From Morinoia aosen (Eukaryota > Arthropoda > Malacostraca > Amphipoda > Talitridae): a stretch of 64,000 bases of DNA. Position 1 is the first letter of the stretch. Every line of letters begins with the position of its first letter. A program made the translations under genes and the position numbers. The stretch lies in the NCBI GenBank assembly GCA_030386875.1, contig JASJYW010000026.1, positions 8,698,246 to 8,762,245 of the forward strand, written 5' to 3'. Shown in pieces: positions 1-11,890 of the stretch. The notes under the pieces are model-generated. The model was not told the origin of the DNA, did no database searches, and saw only the letters and a program-made list of their open reading frames with translations.

Positions 1-2470
1 TATTTAGCCGATTCCACGGTCGGCAGAGCTGAAATGCGTGTTTTGGGCCATTCCTAGGCCGAATGCGGTGAAAATCACGTCGTTTGCTGTTTCCCGTGGC
101 GACATAGGCGGAAAGTGCATATTTAGCCGATTCCACGGTCGACAGAGCTAAAATGTGTGTTTTGGGCCATTCCTAGGCCGAATGCGGTGAAAATCACGTC
201 GTTTGCTGTTTCCCGTGGCGACATAGGCGGAAAGTGCATATTTAGCCGATTCCACGGTCGACAGAGCTAAAATGCGTGTTTTGGGCCATTCCTAGGCCGA
301 ATGCGGTGCAAATCACGTCGTTTGCTGTTTCCCGTGCCGACATAGGCGGAAAGTGCATATTTAGCCGATTCCACGGTCGACAGATCTAAAATGCGTTTTT
401 TGGGCCATTCCTAGGCCGAATGCGGTGAAAATCACGTCGTTTGCTGTTTCCTGTGGCGACATAGGCGGAAAAATGCATATTTAGCCGATTCCACGGTCGA
501 CAGAGCTAAAATGCGTGTTTTGGGCCATTCCTAGGCCGAATGCGGTGAAAATCACGTCGTTTGCTGTTTCCCGTGGCGACATAGGCGGAAAGTGCATATT
601 TAGCCGATTCCACGGTCGGCAGAGCTAAAATGCGTGTTTTGGGCCATTCCTAGGCCGAATGCGGTGAAAATCACGTCGTTTGCTGTTTCCCGTGGCGACA
701 TAGGCGGAAAGTGCATATTTAGCCGATTCCACGGTCGACAGAGCTAAAATGCGTGTTTTGGGCCATTCCTAGGCCGAATGCGGTGAAAATCACGTCGTTT
801 GCTGTTTCCCGTGGCGACATAGGCGGAAAGTGCATATTTAGCCGATTCCACGGTCGACAGAGCTAAAATGCGTGTTTTGGGCCATTCCTAGGCCGAATGC
901 GGTGAAAATCACGTCGTTTGCTGTTTCCCGTGGCGACATAGGCGGAAAGTGCTTATTTAGCCGATTCCACGGTCGACAGAGCTAAAATGCGTGTTTTGGG
1001 CCATTCCTAGGCCGAATGCGGTGAAAATCCCGTCGTTTGCTGTTTCCCGTGGCGACATAGGCGGAAAGTGCATATTTAGCCGATTCCACGGTCGACACAG
1101 CTAAAATGCGTGTTTTGGGCCATTCCTAGGCCGAATGCGGTGAAAATCGCGTCGTTTGCTGTTTCCCGTGGCGACATAGGCGGAAAGTGCATATTTAGCC
1201 GATTCCACGGTCGACAGAGCTAAAATGCGTGTTTTGGGCCATTCCTAGGCCGAATGCGGTGAAAATCACGTCGTTTGCTGTTTCCCGTGGCGACATAGGC
1301 GGAAAGTGCATATTTAGCCGATTCCACGGTCGACAGAGCTAAAATGCGTGTTTTGGGCCATTCCTAGGCCGAATGCGGTGAAAATTACGTCGTTCGCTGT
1401 TTCCCGTGGCGACATAGGCGGAAAGTGCATATTTAGCCGATTCCACGGTCGACAGAGCTAAAATGCGTGTTTTGGGCCATTCCTAGGCCGAATGCGGTGA
1501 AAATCACGTCGTTTGCTGTTTCCCGTGGCGACATAGGCGGAAAGTGCATATTTAGCCGATTCCACGGTCGACAGAGCTAAAATGCGTGTTTTGGGCCATT
1601 CTTAGGCCGAATGCGGTGAAATCACGTCGTTTGCTGTTTCCCGTGGCGAAACAGGCGGAAAGTGCATATTTAGCCGATTCCACGGTCGACAGAGCTAAAA
1701 TGCGTGTTTTGGGCCATTCCTAGGCCGAATGCGGTGAAAATCACGTCGTTTGCTGTTTCCCGTGGCGACATAGGCGGAAAGTGCATATTTAGCCGATTCC
1801 ACGGTCGACAGAGCTAAAATGCGTGTTTTGGGCCATTCCTAGGCCGAATGCGGTGAAAATCACGTCGTTTGCTGTTTCCCGTGGCGACATAGGCGGAAAG
1901 TGCATATTTAGCCGATTCCACGGTCGACAGAGCTAAAATGCGTGTTTTGGGCCATTCCTAGGCCGAATGCGGTGAAAATCACGTCGTTTGCTGTTTCCCG
2001 TGGCGACATAGGCGGAAAGTGCATGTTTAGCCGATTCCACGGTCGACAGAGCTAAAATGCGTGTTTTGGGCCATTCCTAGGCCGAATGCGGTGAAAATCA
2101 CGTCGCTTGCTGTTTCCCGTGGCGACATAGGCGGAAAGTGCATATTTAGCCGATTCCACGGTCGACAGAGCTAAAATGCGTGTTTTGGGCCATTCCTAGG
2201 CCGAATGCGGTGAAAATCACGTCGTTTGCTGTTTCCCGTGGCGACATAGGCGGAAAGTGCATATTTAGCCGATTCCACGGTCGACAGAGCTAAAATGCGT
2301 GTTTTGGGCCATTCCTAGGCCGAATGCGGTGAAAATCACGTCGTTTGCTGTTTCCCGTGAGGACATAGGCGGAAAGTGCATATTTAGCCGATTCCACGGT
2401 CGACAGAGCTAAAATGCGTTTTTTGGGCCATTCCTAGGCCGAATGCGGTGAAAATCACGTCGTTTGCTGT

Positions 2471-3776
2471 TTCCTGTGGCGACATAGGCGGAAAGTGCAT
2501 ATTTAGCCGATTCCACGGTCGACAGAGCTAAAATGCGTGTTTTGGGCCATTCCTAGGCCGAATGCGGTGAAAATCACGTCGTTTGCTGTTTCCCGTGGCG
2601 ACATAGGCGGAAAGTGCATATTTAGCCGATTCCACGGTCGGCAGAGCTAAAATGCGTGTTTTGGGCCATTCCTAGGCCGAATGCGGTGAAAATCACGTCG
2701 TTTGCTGTTTCCCGTGGCGACATAGGCGGAAAGTGCATATTTAGCAGATTCCACGGTCGACAGAGCTAAAATGCGTGTTTTGTGCCATTCCTAGGCCGAA
2801 TGCGGTGAAAATCACGTCGTTTGCTGTTTAACGTGGCGACATAGGCGAAAAGTGCGTATTTAGCCGATTCCACGGTCGACAGAGCTAAAATGCGTGCTTT
2901 GGGCCATTCCTAGGCCGAATGCGGTGGAAATCACGTTTGCTGTTTCCCGTGGCGACATAGGCGGAAAGTGCATATTTAGCCGATTCCACGGTCGACAGAG
3001 CTAAAATGCGTGTTTTGGGCCATTCCTAGGCCGAATGCGGTGAAAATCACGTCGTTTGCTGTTTCCCGTGGCGACATAGGCGGAAAGTGCATATTTAGCC
3101 GATTCCACGGTCGACAGAGCTAAAATGCGTGTTTTGGGCCATTCCTAGGCCGAATGCGGTGAAAATCACGTCGTTTGCTGTTTCCCGTGGCGACATAGGC
3201 GGAAAGTGCATATTTAGCCGATTCCACGGTCGACAGAGCTAAAATGCGTGTTTTGGGCCATTCCTAGGCCGAATGCGGTGAAAATCCCGTCGTTTGCTGT
3301 TTCCCGTGGCGACATAGGCGGAAAGTGCATATATAGCAGATTCCACGGTCGACACAGCTAAAATGCGTGTTTTGGGCCATTCCTAGGCCGAATGCGGTGA
3401 AAATCAAGTTGTTTGCTGTTTCCCGTGGCGACATAGGCGGAAAGTGCATATTTAGCCGATTCCACGGTCGACAGAGCTAAAATGCGTGTTTTGGGCCATT
3501 CCTAGGCCGAATGCGGTGAAAATCACGTCGTTTGCTGTTTCCCGTGGCGACATAGGCGGAAAGTGCATATTTAGCCGATTCCACGGTCGACAGAGCTAAA
3601 ATGCGTGTTTTGGGCCATTCCTAGGCCGAATGCGGTGAAAATCATGTCGTTCGCTGTTTCCCGTGGCGACATAGGCGGAAAGTGCATATTTAGCCGATTC
3701 CACGGTCGACAGAGCTAAAATGCGTGTTTTGGGCCATTCCTAGGCCGAATGCGGTGAAAATCACGTCGTTTGCTGT
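2471..3776. repeat. 11-monomer higher-order unit, copy a (1306 bp)
   Basis: This stretch and 3777-5082 are direct copies 1306 bp apart. The length is 11 monomers minus a 3-bp loss in the monomer near 2935 (cacgtttgctg). Shared rare variants in order are tcctgtgg (2473), tcggcag (about 2640), agcagatt (about 2745), taacgtgg (about 2828), gtgctttggg (about 2896), the 3-bp loss, aatcccgtcg (about 3286), atatagcagatt (about 3331), gacacag, aagttg and catgtcgttcgc (about 3643). Confidence 0.9.
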
Positions 3777-5082
3777 TTCCTGTGGCGACATAGGCGGAAA
3801 GTGCATATTTAGCCGATTCCACGGTCGACAGAGCTAAAATGCGTGTTTTGGGCCATTCCTAGGCCGAATGCGGTGAAAATCACGTCGTTTGCTGTTTCCC
3901 GTGGCGACATAGGCGGAAAGTGCATATTTAGCCGATTCCACGGTCGGCAGAGCTAAAATGCGTGTTTTGGGCCATTCCTAGGCCGAATGCGGTGAAAATC
4001 ACGTCGTTTGCTGTTTCCCGTGGCGACATAGGCGGAAAGTGCATATTTAGCAGATTCCACGGTCGACAGAGCTAAAATGCGTGTTTTGGGCCATTCCTAG
4101 GCCGAATGCGGTGAAAATCACGTCGTTTGCTGTTTAACGTGGCGACATAGGCGAAAAGTGCGTATTTAGCCGATTCCACGGTCGACAGAGCTAAAATGCG
4201 TGCTTTGGGCCATTCCTAGGCCGAATGCGGTGGAAATCACGTTTGCTGTTTCCCGTGGCGACATAGGCGGAAAGTGCATATTTAGCCGATTCCACGGTCG
4301 ACAGAGCTAAAATGCGTGTTTTGGGCCATTCCTAGGCCGAATGCGGTGAAAATCACGTCGTTTGCTGTTTCCCGTGGCGACATAGGCGGAAAGTGCATAT
4401 TTAGCCGATTCCACGGTCGACAGAGCTAAAATGCGTGTTTTGGGCCATTCCTAGGCCGAATGCGGTGAAAATCACGTCGTTTGCTGTTTCCCGTGGCGAC
4501 ATAGGCGGAAAGTGCATATTTAGCCGATTCCACGGTCGACAGAGCTAAAATGCGTGTTTTGGGCCATTCCTAGGCCGAATGCGGTGAAAATCCCGTCGTT
4601 TGCTGTTTCCCGTGGCGACATAGGCGGAAAGTGCATATATAGCAGATTCCACGGTCGACACAGCTAAAATGCGTGTTTTGGGCCATTCCTAGGCCGAATG
4701 CGGTGAAAATCAAGTTGTTTGCTGTTTCCCGTGGCGACATAGGCGGAAAGTGCATATTTAGCCGATTCCACGGTCGACAGAGCTAAAATGCGTGTTTTGG
4801 GCCATTCCTAGGCCGAATGCGGTGAAAATCACGTCGTTTGCTGTTTCCCGTGGCGACATAGGCGGAAAGTGCATATTTAGCCGATTCCACGGTCGACAGA
4901 GCTAAAATGCGTGTTTTGGGCCATTCCTAGGCCGAATGCGGTGAAAATCATGTCGTTCGCTGTTTCCCGTGGCGACATAGGCGGAAAGTGCATATTTAGC
5001 CGATTCCACGGTCGACAGAGCTAAAATGCGTGTTTTGGGCCATTCCTAGGCCGAATGCGGTGAAAATCACGTCGTTTGCTGT
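3777..5082. repeat. 11-monomer higher-order unit, copy b (1306 bp)
   Basis: Tandem copy of 2471-3776 carrying the same ordered variants, including the 3-bp loss near 4240 and catgtcgttcgc near 4949. Homology to the previous unit stops just after 5082: the next tcctgtgg is absent, and a caaattt variant appears near 5109. A single further copy of the unit occurs near 8180-9485, so the tandem doubling happened in only one of the larger repeats. Confidence 0.9.
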
Positions 5083-6313
5083 TTCCCGTGGCGACATAGG
5101 CGGAAAGTGCAAATTTAGCCGATTCCACGGTCGACAGAGCTAAAATGCGTGTTTTGGGCCATTCCTAGGCCGAATGCGGTGAAAATCACGTCGTTTGCTG
5201 TTTCCCGTGGCGACATAGGCGGAAAGTGCATATTTCGCCGATTCCACGGTCGACAGAGCTAAAATGCGTGTTTTGGGCCATTCCTAGGCCGAATGCGGTG
5301 AAAATCACGTCGTTTGCTGTTTCCCGTGGCGAAATAGGCGGAAAGTGCATATTTAGCCGATTCCACGGTCGACAGAGCTAAAATGCGTGTTTTGGGCCAT
5401 TCCTAGGCCGAATGCGGTGAAAATCACGTCGTTTGCTTTTTCCCGTGGCGACATAGGCGGCAAGTGCATATTTAGCCGATTCCACGGTCGACAGAGCTAA
5501 AATGCGTGTTTTAGGCCATTCCTAGGCCGAAAGGGGTGAAAATCACGTCGTTTGCTGTTTCCTGTGGCGACATAGGCGGAAAGTGCATATTTAGCCGATT
5601 CCACGGTCGACAGAGCTAAAATGCATGTTTTGGGCCATTCCAAGGCCGAATGCGGTGAAAATCACGTCGTTTGCTGTTTCCCGTGGCGACATAGGCGGAA
5701 AGTGCATATTTAGCCGATTCCACGGTCGACAGAGCTAAAATGCGTGTTTTGGGCCATTCCTAGGCCGAATGCGGTGAAAATCACGTCGTTTGCTGTTTCC
5801 CGTGGCGACATAGGCGGAAAGTGCATATTTAGCCGATTCCACGGTCGACAGAGCTAAAATGCGTGTTTTGGACCATTCCTAGGCCGAATGCGGTGAAAAT
5901 CACGTCGTTTGCTGTTTCCCGTGGCGACATAGGCGAAAAGTGCATATTTAGCCGATTCCACGGTCGACAGAGCTAAAATGCGTGCTTTGGGCCATTCCTA
6001 GGCCGAATGCGGTGAAAATCACGTCGTTTGCTGTTTCCCGTGGCGACATAGGCGGAAAGTGCATATTTAGCCGATTCCACGGTCGACAGAGCTAAAATGC
6101 GTGTTTTGGGCCATTCCTAGGCCGAATGCGGTGAAAATCACGTCGTTTGCTGTTTCCCGTGGCGACATAGGCGGAAAGTGCATATATAGCCGATTCCACG
6201 GTCGACAGAGCTAAAATGCGTGTTTTGGGCCATTCCTAGGCCGAATGCGGTGAAAATCACGTCGTTTGCTGTTTCCCGTGGCGACATAGGCGGAAAGTGC
6301 ATATTTAGCCGAT

Positions 6314-9300
6314 TCCACGGTCGGCAGAGCTAAAATGCGTGTTTTGGGCCATTCCTAGGCCGAATGCGGTGAAAATCACGTCGTTTGCTGTTTCCCGTGG
6401 CGACATAGGCGGAAAGTGCATATTTAGCCGATTCCACGGTCGACAGAGCTAAAATGCGTGTTTTGGGCCATTCCTAGGCCGAATGCGGTGAAAATCACGT
6501 CGTTTGCTGTTTCCCGTGGCGACATAGGCGGAAAGTGCATATTTAGCCGATTCCACGGTCGACAGAGCTAAAATGCGTGTTTTGGGCCATTCCTAGGCCG
6601 AATGCGGTGAAAATCACGTCGTTTGCTGTTTCCCGTGGCGACATAGGCGGAAAGTGCTTATTTAGCCGATTCCACGGTCGACAGAGCTAAAATGCGTGTT
6701 TTGGGCCATTCCTAGGCCGAATGCGGTGAAAATCCCGTCGTTTGCTGTTTCCCGTGGCGACATAGGCGGAAAGTGCATATTTAGCCGATTCCACGGTCGA
6801 CACAGCTAAAATGCGTGTTTTGGGCCATTCCTAGGCCGAATGCGGTGAAAATCGCGTCGTTTGCTGTTTCCCGTGGCGACATAGGCGGAAAGTGCATATT
6901 TAGCCGATTCCACGGTCGACAGAGCTAAAATGCGTGTTTTGGGCCATTCCTAGGCCGAATGCGGTGAAAATCACGTCGTTTGCTGTTTCCCGTGGCGACA
7001 TAGGCGGAAAGTGCATATTTAGCCGATTCCACGGTCGACAGAGCTAAAATGCGTGTTTTTGGGCCAATTCCTAGGCCGAATGCGGTGAAAATTACGTCGT
7101 TCGCTGTTTCCCGTGGCGACATAGGCGAAAAGTGCATATTTAGCCGATTCCACGGTCGACAGAGCTAAAATGCGTGTTTTGGGCCATTCCTAGGCCGAAT
7201 GCGGTGAAAATCACGTCGTTTGCTGTTTCCCGTGGCGACATAGGCGGAAAGTGCATATTTAGCCGATTCCACGGTCGACAGAGCTAAAATGCGTGTTTTG
7301 GGCCATTCCTAGGCCGAATGCGGTGAAATCACGTCGTTTGCTGTTTCCCGTGGCGAAACAGGCGGAAAGTGCATATTTAGCCGATTCCACGGTCGACAGA
7401 GCTAAAATGCGTGTTTTGGGCCATTCCTAGGCCGAATGCGGTGAAAATCACGTCGTTTGCTGTTTCCCGTGGCGACATAGGCGGAAAGTGCATATTTAGC
7501 CGATTCCACGGTCGACAGAGCTAAAATGCGTGTTTTGGGCCATTCCTAGGCCGAATGCGGTGAAAATCACGTCGTTTGCTGTTTCCCGTGGCGACATAGG
7601 CGGAAAGTGCATATTTAGCCGATTCCACGGTCGACAGAGCTAAAATGCGTGTTTTGGGCCATTCCTAGGCCGAATGCGGTGAAAATCACGTCGTTTGCTG
7701 TTTCCCGTGGCGACATAGGCGGAAAGTGCATGTTTAGCCGATTCCACGGTCGACAGAGCTAAAATGCGTGTTTTGGGCCATTCCTAGGCCGAATGCGGTG
7801 AAAATCACGTCGCTTGCTGTTTCCCGTGGCGACATAGGCGGAAAGTGCATATTTAGCCGATTCCACGGTCGACAGAGCTAAAATGCGTGTTTTGGGCCAT
7901 TCCTAGGCCGAATGCGGTGAAAATCACGTCGTTTGCTGTTTCCCGTGGCGACATAGGCGGAAAGTGCATATTTAGCCGATTCCACGGTCGACAGAGCTAA
8001 AATGCGTGTTTTGGGCCATTCCTAGGCCGAATGCGGTGAAAATCACGTCGTTTGCTGTTTCCCGTGCCGACATAGGCGGAAAGTGCATATTTAGCCGATT
8101 CCACGGTCGACAGAGCTAAAATGCGTTTTTTGGGCCATTCCTAGGCCGAATGCGGTGAAAATCACGTCGTTTGCTGTTTCCTGTGGCGACATAGGCGGAA
8201 AGTGCATATTTAGCCGATTCCACGGTCGACAGAGCTAAAATGCGTGTTTTGGGCCATTCCTAGGCCGAATGCGGTGAAAATCACGTCGTTTGCTGTTTCC
8301 CGTGGCGACATAGGCGGAAAGTGCATATTTAGCCGATTCCACGGTCGGCAGAGCTAAAATGCGTGTTTTGGGCCATTCCTAGGCCGAATGCGGTGAAAAT
8401 CACGTCGTTTGCTGTTTCCCGTGGCGACATAGGCGGAAAGTGCATATTTAGCAGATTCCACGGTCGACAGAGCTAAAATGCGTGTTTTGGGCCATTCCTA
8501 GGCCGAATGCGGTGAAAATCACGTCGTTTGCTGTTTAACGTGGCGACATAGGCGAAAAGTGCGTATTTAGCCGATTCCACGGTCGACAGAGCTAAAATGC
8601 GTGCTTTGGGCCATTCCTAGGCCGAATGCGGTGGAAATCACGTTTGCTGTTTCCCGTGGCGACATAGGCGGAAAGTGCATATTTAGCCGATTCCACGGTC
8701 GACAGAGCTAAAATGCGTGTTTTGGGCCATTCCTAGGCCGAATGCGGTGAAAATCACGTCGTTTGCTGTTTCCCGTGGCGACATAGGCGGAAAGTGCATA
8801 TTTAGCCGGTTCCACGGTCGACAGAGCTAAAATGCGTGTTTTGGGCCATTCCTAGGCCGAATGCGGTGAAAATCACGTCGTTTGCTGTTTCCCGTGGCGA
8901 CATAGGCGGAAAGTGCATATTTAGCCGATTCCACGGTCGACAGAGCTAAAATGCGTGTTTTGGGCCATTCCTAGGCCGAATGCGGTGAAAATCCCGTCGT
9001 TTGCTGTTTCCCGTGGCGACATAGGCGGAAAGTGCATATATAGCAGATTCCACGGTCGACACAGCTAAAATGCGTGTTTTGGGCCATTCCTAGGCCGAAT
9101 GCGGTGAAAATCGCGTTGTTTGCTGTTTCCCGTGGCGACATAGGCGGAAAGTGCATATTTAGCCGATTCCACGGTCGACAGAGCTAAAATGCGTGTTTTG
9201 GGCCATTCCTAGGCCGAATGCGGTGAAAATCACGTCGTTTGCTGTTTCCCGTGGCGACATAGGCGGAAAGTGCATATTTAGCCGATTCCACGGTCGACAG

Positions 9301-10390
9301 AGCTAAAATGCGTGTTTTGGGCCATTCCTAGGCCGAATGCGGTGAAAATCATGTCGTTCGCTGTTTCCCGTGGCGACATAGGCGGAAAGTGCATATTTAG
9401 CCGATTCCACGGTCGACAGAGCTAAAATGCGTGTTTTGGGCCATTCCTAGGCCGAATGCGGTGAAAATCACGTCGTTTGCTGTTTCCCGTGGCGACATAG
9501 GCGGAAAGTGCAAATTTAGCCGATTCCACGGTCGACAGAGCTAAAATGCGTGTTTTGGGCCATTCCTAGGCCGAATGCGGTGAAAATCACGTCGTTTGCT
9601 GTTTCCCGTGGCGACATAGGCGGAAAGTGCATATTTCGCCGATTCCACGGTCGACAGAGCTAAAATGCGTGTTTTGGGCCATTCCTAGGCCGAATGCGGT
9701 GAAAATCACGTCGTTTGCTGTTTCCCGTGGCGAAATAGGCGGAAAGTGCATATTTAGCCGATTCCACGGTCGACAGAGCTAAAATGCGTGTTTTGGGCCA
9801 TTCCTAGGCCGAATGCGGTGAAAATCACGTCGTTTGCTTTTTCCCGTGGCGACATAGGCGGCAAGTGCATATTTAGCCGATTCCACGGTCGACAGAGCTA
9901 AAATGCGTGTTTTAGGCCATTCCTAGGCCGAAAGGGGTGAAAATCACGTCGTTTGCTGTTTCCTGTGGCGACATAGGCGGAAAGTGCATATTTAGCCGAT
10001 TCCACGGTCGACAGAGCTAAAATGCATGTTTTGGGCCATTCCAAGGCCGAATGCGGTGAAAATCACGTCGTTTGCTGTTTCCCGTGGCGACATAGGCGGA
10101 AAGTGCATATTTAGCCGATTCCACGGTCGACAGAGCTAAAATGCGTGTTTTGGGCCATTCCTAGGCCGAATGCGGTGAAAATCACGTCGTTTGCTGTTTC
10201 CCGTGGCGACATAGGCGGAAAGTGCATATTTAGCCGATTCCACGGTCGACAGAGCTAAAATGCGTGTTTTGGACCATTCCTAGGCCGAATGCGGTGAAAA
10301 TCACGTCGTTTGCTGTTTCCCGTGGCGACATAGGCGAAAAGTGCATATTTAGCCGATTCCACGGTCGACAGAGCTAAAATGCGTGTTTTG
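6314..10390. repeat. Large higher-order satellite unit, copy B (about 34-37 monomers)
   Basis: Repeats the variant order of 610-6313: gtgcttattt near 6656, gacacag 6801, atcgcg 6853, gaaacagg about 7356, gcatgtt 7728, cgcttgc about 7811, taacgtgg about 8535, caaattt about 9511, aaaggggtg about 9932 and ggaccatt about 10272. It holds only one 11-monomer unit and is therefore about 1.3 kb shorter. Beyond about 10390 the array continues with near-consensus monomers up to the gap. Confidence 0.75.
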
Positions 10391-10968
10391 GGCCATTCCT
10401 AGGCCGAATGCGGTGAAAATCACGTCGTTTGCTGTTTCCCGTGGCGACATAGGCGGAAAGTGCATATTTAGCCGATTCCACGGTCGACAGAGCTAAAATG
10501 CGTGTTTTGGGCCATTCCGAGGCCGAATGCGGTGAAAATCACGTCGTTTGCTGTTTCCCGTGGCGACATAGGCGGAAAGTGCATATTTAGCCGATTCCAC
10601 GGTCGACAGAGCTAAAATGCGTGTTTTGGGCCATTCCTAGGCCGAATGCGGTGGAAATCACGTCGTTTGCTGTTTCCCGTGGCGACATAGGCGGAAAGTG
10701 CATATTTAGAAGATTCCACGGTCGACAGAGCTAAAATGCGTGTTTTGGGCCATTCCTAGGCCGAATGCGGTGAAAATCACGTCGTTTGCTGTTTCCCGTG
10801 GCGACATAGGCGGAAAGTGCATATTTAGCCGATTCCACGGTCGACAGAGCTAAAATGCGTGTTTTGGGCCATTCCTAGGCCGAGTGCGGTGAAAATCACG
10901 TCGTTTGCTGTTTCCCGTGGCGACATAGGCGGAAAGTGCATATTTAGCCGATTCCACGGTCGACAGAG

Positions 10969-11468
10969 NNNNNNNNNNNNNNNNNNNNNNNNNNNNNNNN
11001 NNNNNNNNNNNNNNNNNNNNNNNNNNNNNNNNNNNNNNNNNNNNNNNNNNNNNNNNNNNNNNNNNNNNNNNNNNNNNNNNNNNNNNNNNNNNNNNNNNNN
11101 NNNNNNNNNNNNNNNNNNNNNNNNNNNNNNNNNNNNNNNNNNNNNNNNNNNNNNNNNNNNNNNNNNNNNNNNNNNNNNNNNNNNNNNNNNNNNNNNNNNN
11201 NNNNNNNNNNNNNNNNNNNNNNNNNNNNNNNNNNNNNNNNNNNNNNNNNNNNNNNNNNNNNNNNNNNNNNNNNNNNNNNNNNNNNNNNNNNNNNNNNNNN
11301 NNNNNNNNNNNNNNNNNNNNNNNNNNNNNNNNNNNNNNNNNNNNNNNNNNNNNNNNNNNNNNNNNNNNNNNNNNNNNNNNNNNNNNNNNNNNNNNNNNNN
11401 NNNNNNNNNNNNNNNNNNNNNNNNNNNNNNNNNNNNNNNNNNNNNNNNNNNNNNNNNNNNNNNNNNNN
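10969..11468. other. Assembly gap (500 N)
   Basis: Exactly 500 unknown bases, the usual placeholder for a gap of unknown size. Satellite lies on both sides, but its character changes from homogeneous to more divergent across the gap, so the missing length cannot be inferred. Reading frames drawn through it are meaningless. Confidence 0.99.
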
Positions 11469-11890
11469 GCGTGTTTTTGGCCATTCCTAGGCCGAATGCG
11501 GTGAAAATCACGTCGTTTGCTGTTTCCCGTGGTGACATAGGCGGAAAGTGCATATTTAGCCGATTCCACGGTCGACAGAGCTAAAATGCGTGTTTATGGC
11601 CATTCCTAGGGCCGAATGCGGTGAAAATCACGTCTTTTGCTGTTTCCCGTGGCGACATAGGCGGAAAGTGCATATTTAGCCGATTCCACGGTCGACAGGG
11701 CTAAAGTGCGTGTTTATGGCCATTCCTAGGCCGAATGCGGTGAAAATCACGTCGTTTGCTGTTTCCCGTGGCGACATAGGCGGAAAGTGCATATTTAGCC
11801 GATTCCACGGTCGACAGAGCTAAAATGCGTGTTTTTGGGCCATTCCTAGGCCGAATGCGGTGAAAATCACGTCGTTTGCGGTTTCCCGTG

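Larger units (their letters stand above)
610..6313. repeat. Large higher-order satellite unit, copy A (about 48 monomers)
   Basis: Starting from the tcggcag variant near 618, the order of rare variants is gtgcttattt (952), aatcccg (1028), gacacag (1091), atcgcg (1147), attacgtcgttcgc (1384), gaaacagg (1650), gcatgttt (2021), cgtcgcttgc (2104), and then the 11-monomer unit twice. It is followed by caaattt (5109), tttcgccg (5235), ggcaag (5461), aaaggggtg (5531) and ggaccatt (5872). The same order restarts near 6323. The offset is 5705 bp at the left end and about 4400 bp after the doubled 11-monomer unit. Boundaries are placed by variant order and are approximate. Confidence 0.75.
1..10968. 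repeat. 119-bp satellite array, block 1 (about 92 monomers)
   Basis: Head-to-tail monomers of 119 bp. The first unit starts are at 1, 120 and 239, taking the unit to start at tatttagccg. Almost every monomer is within a few substitutions of one consensus that contains gtcgac, cctagg and a cattc...gaatg inverted repeat. Single-base indels are rare (for example the loss of one A near 1621 and two extra bases near 7055). Diagnostic variants recur in the same order kilobases apart, so the block is built of higher-order units. It contains no gene: 119 is not a multiple of 3, so any reading frame drifts from monomer to monomer. Confidence 0.98.

Noticed and set aside
1-10968. CENP-B-box-like motif in the monomer
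   Set aside because: I compared both strands of the consensus with the TTCG....A..CGGG pattern and found no acceptable match.
10825-11584. Long frames across the first gap (and likewise 63005-63857 across the second)
   Set aside because: They are mostly unknown residues from 500 N placeholders.
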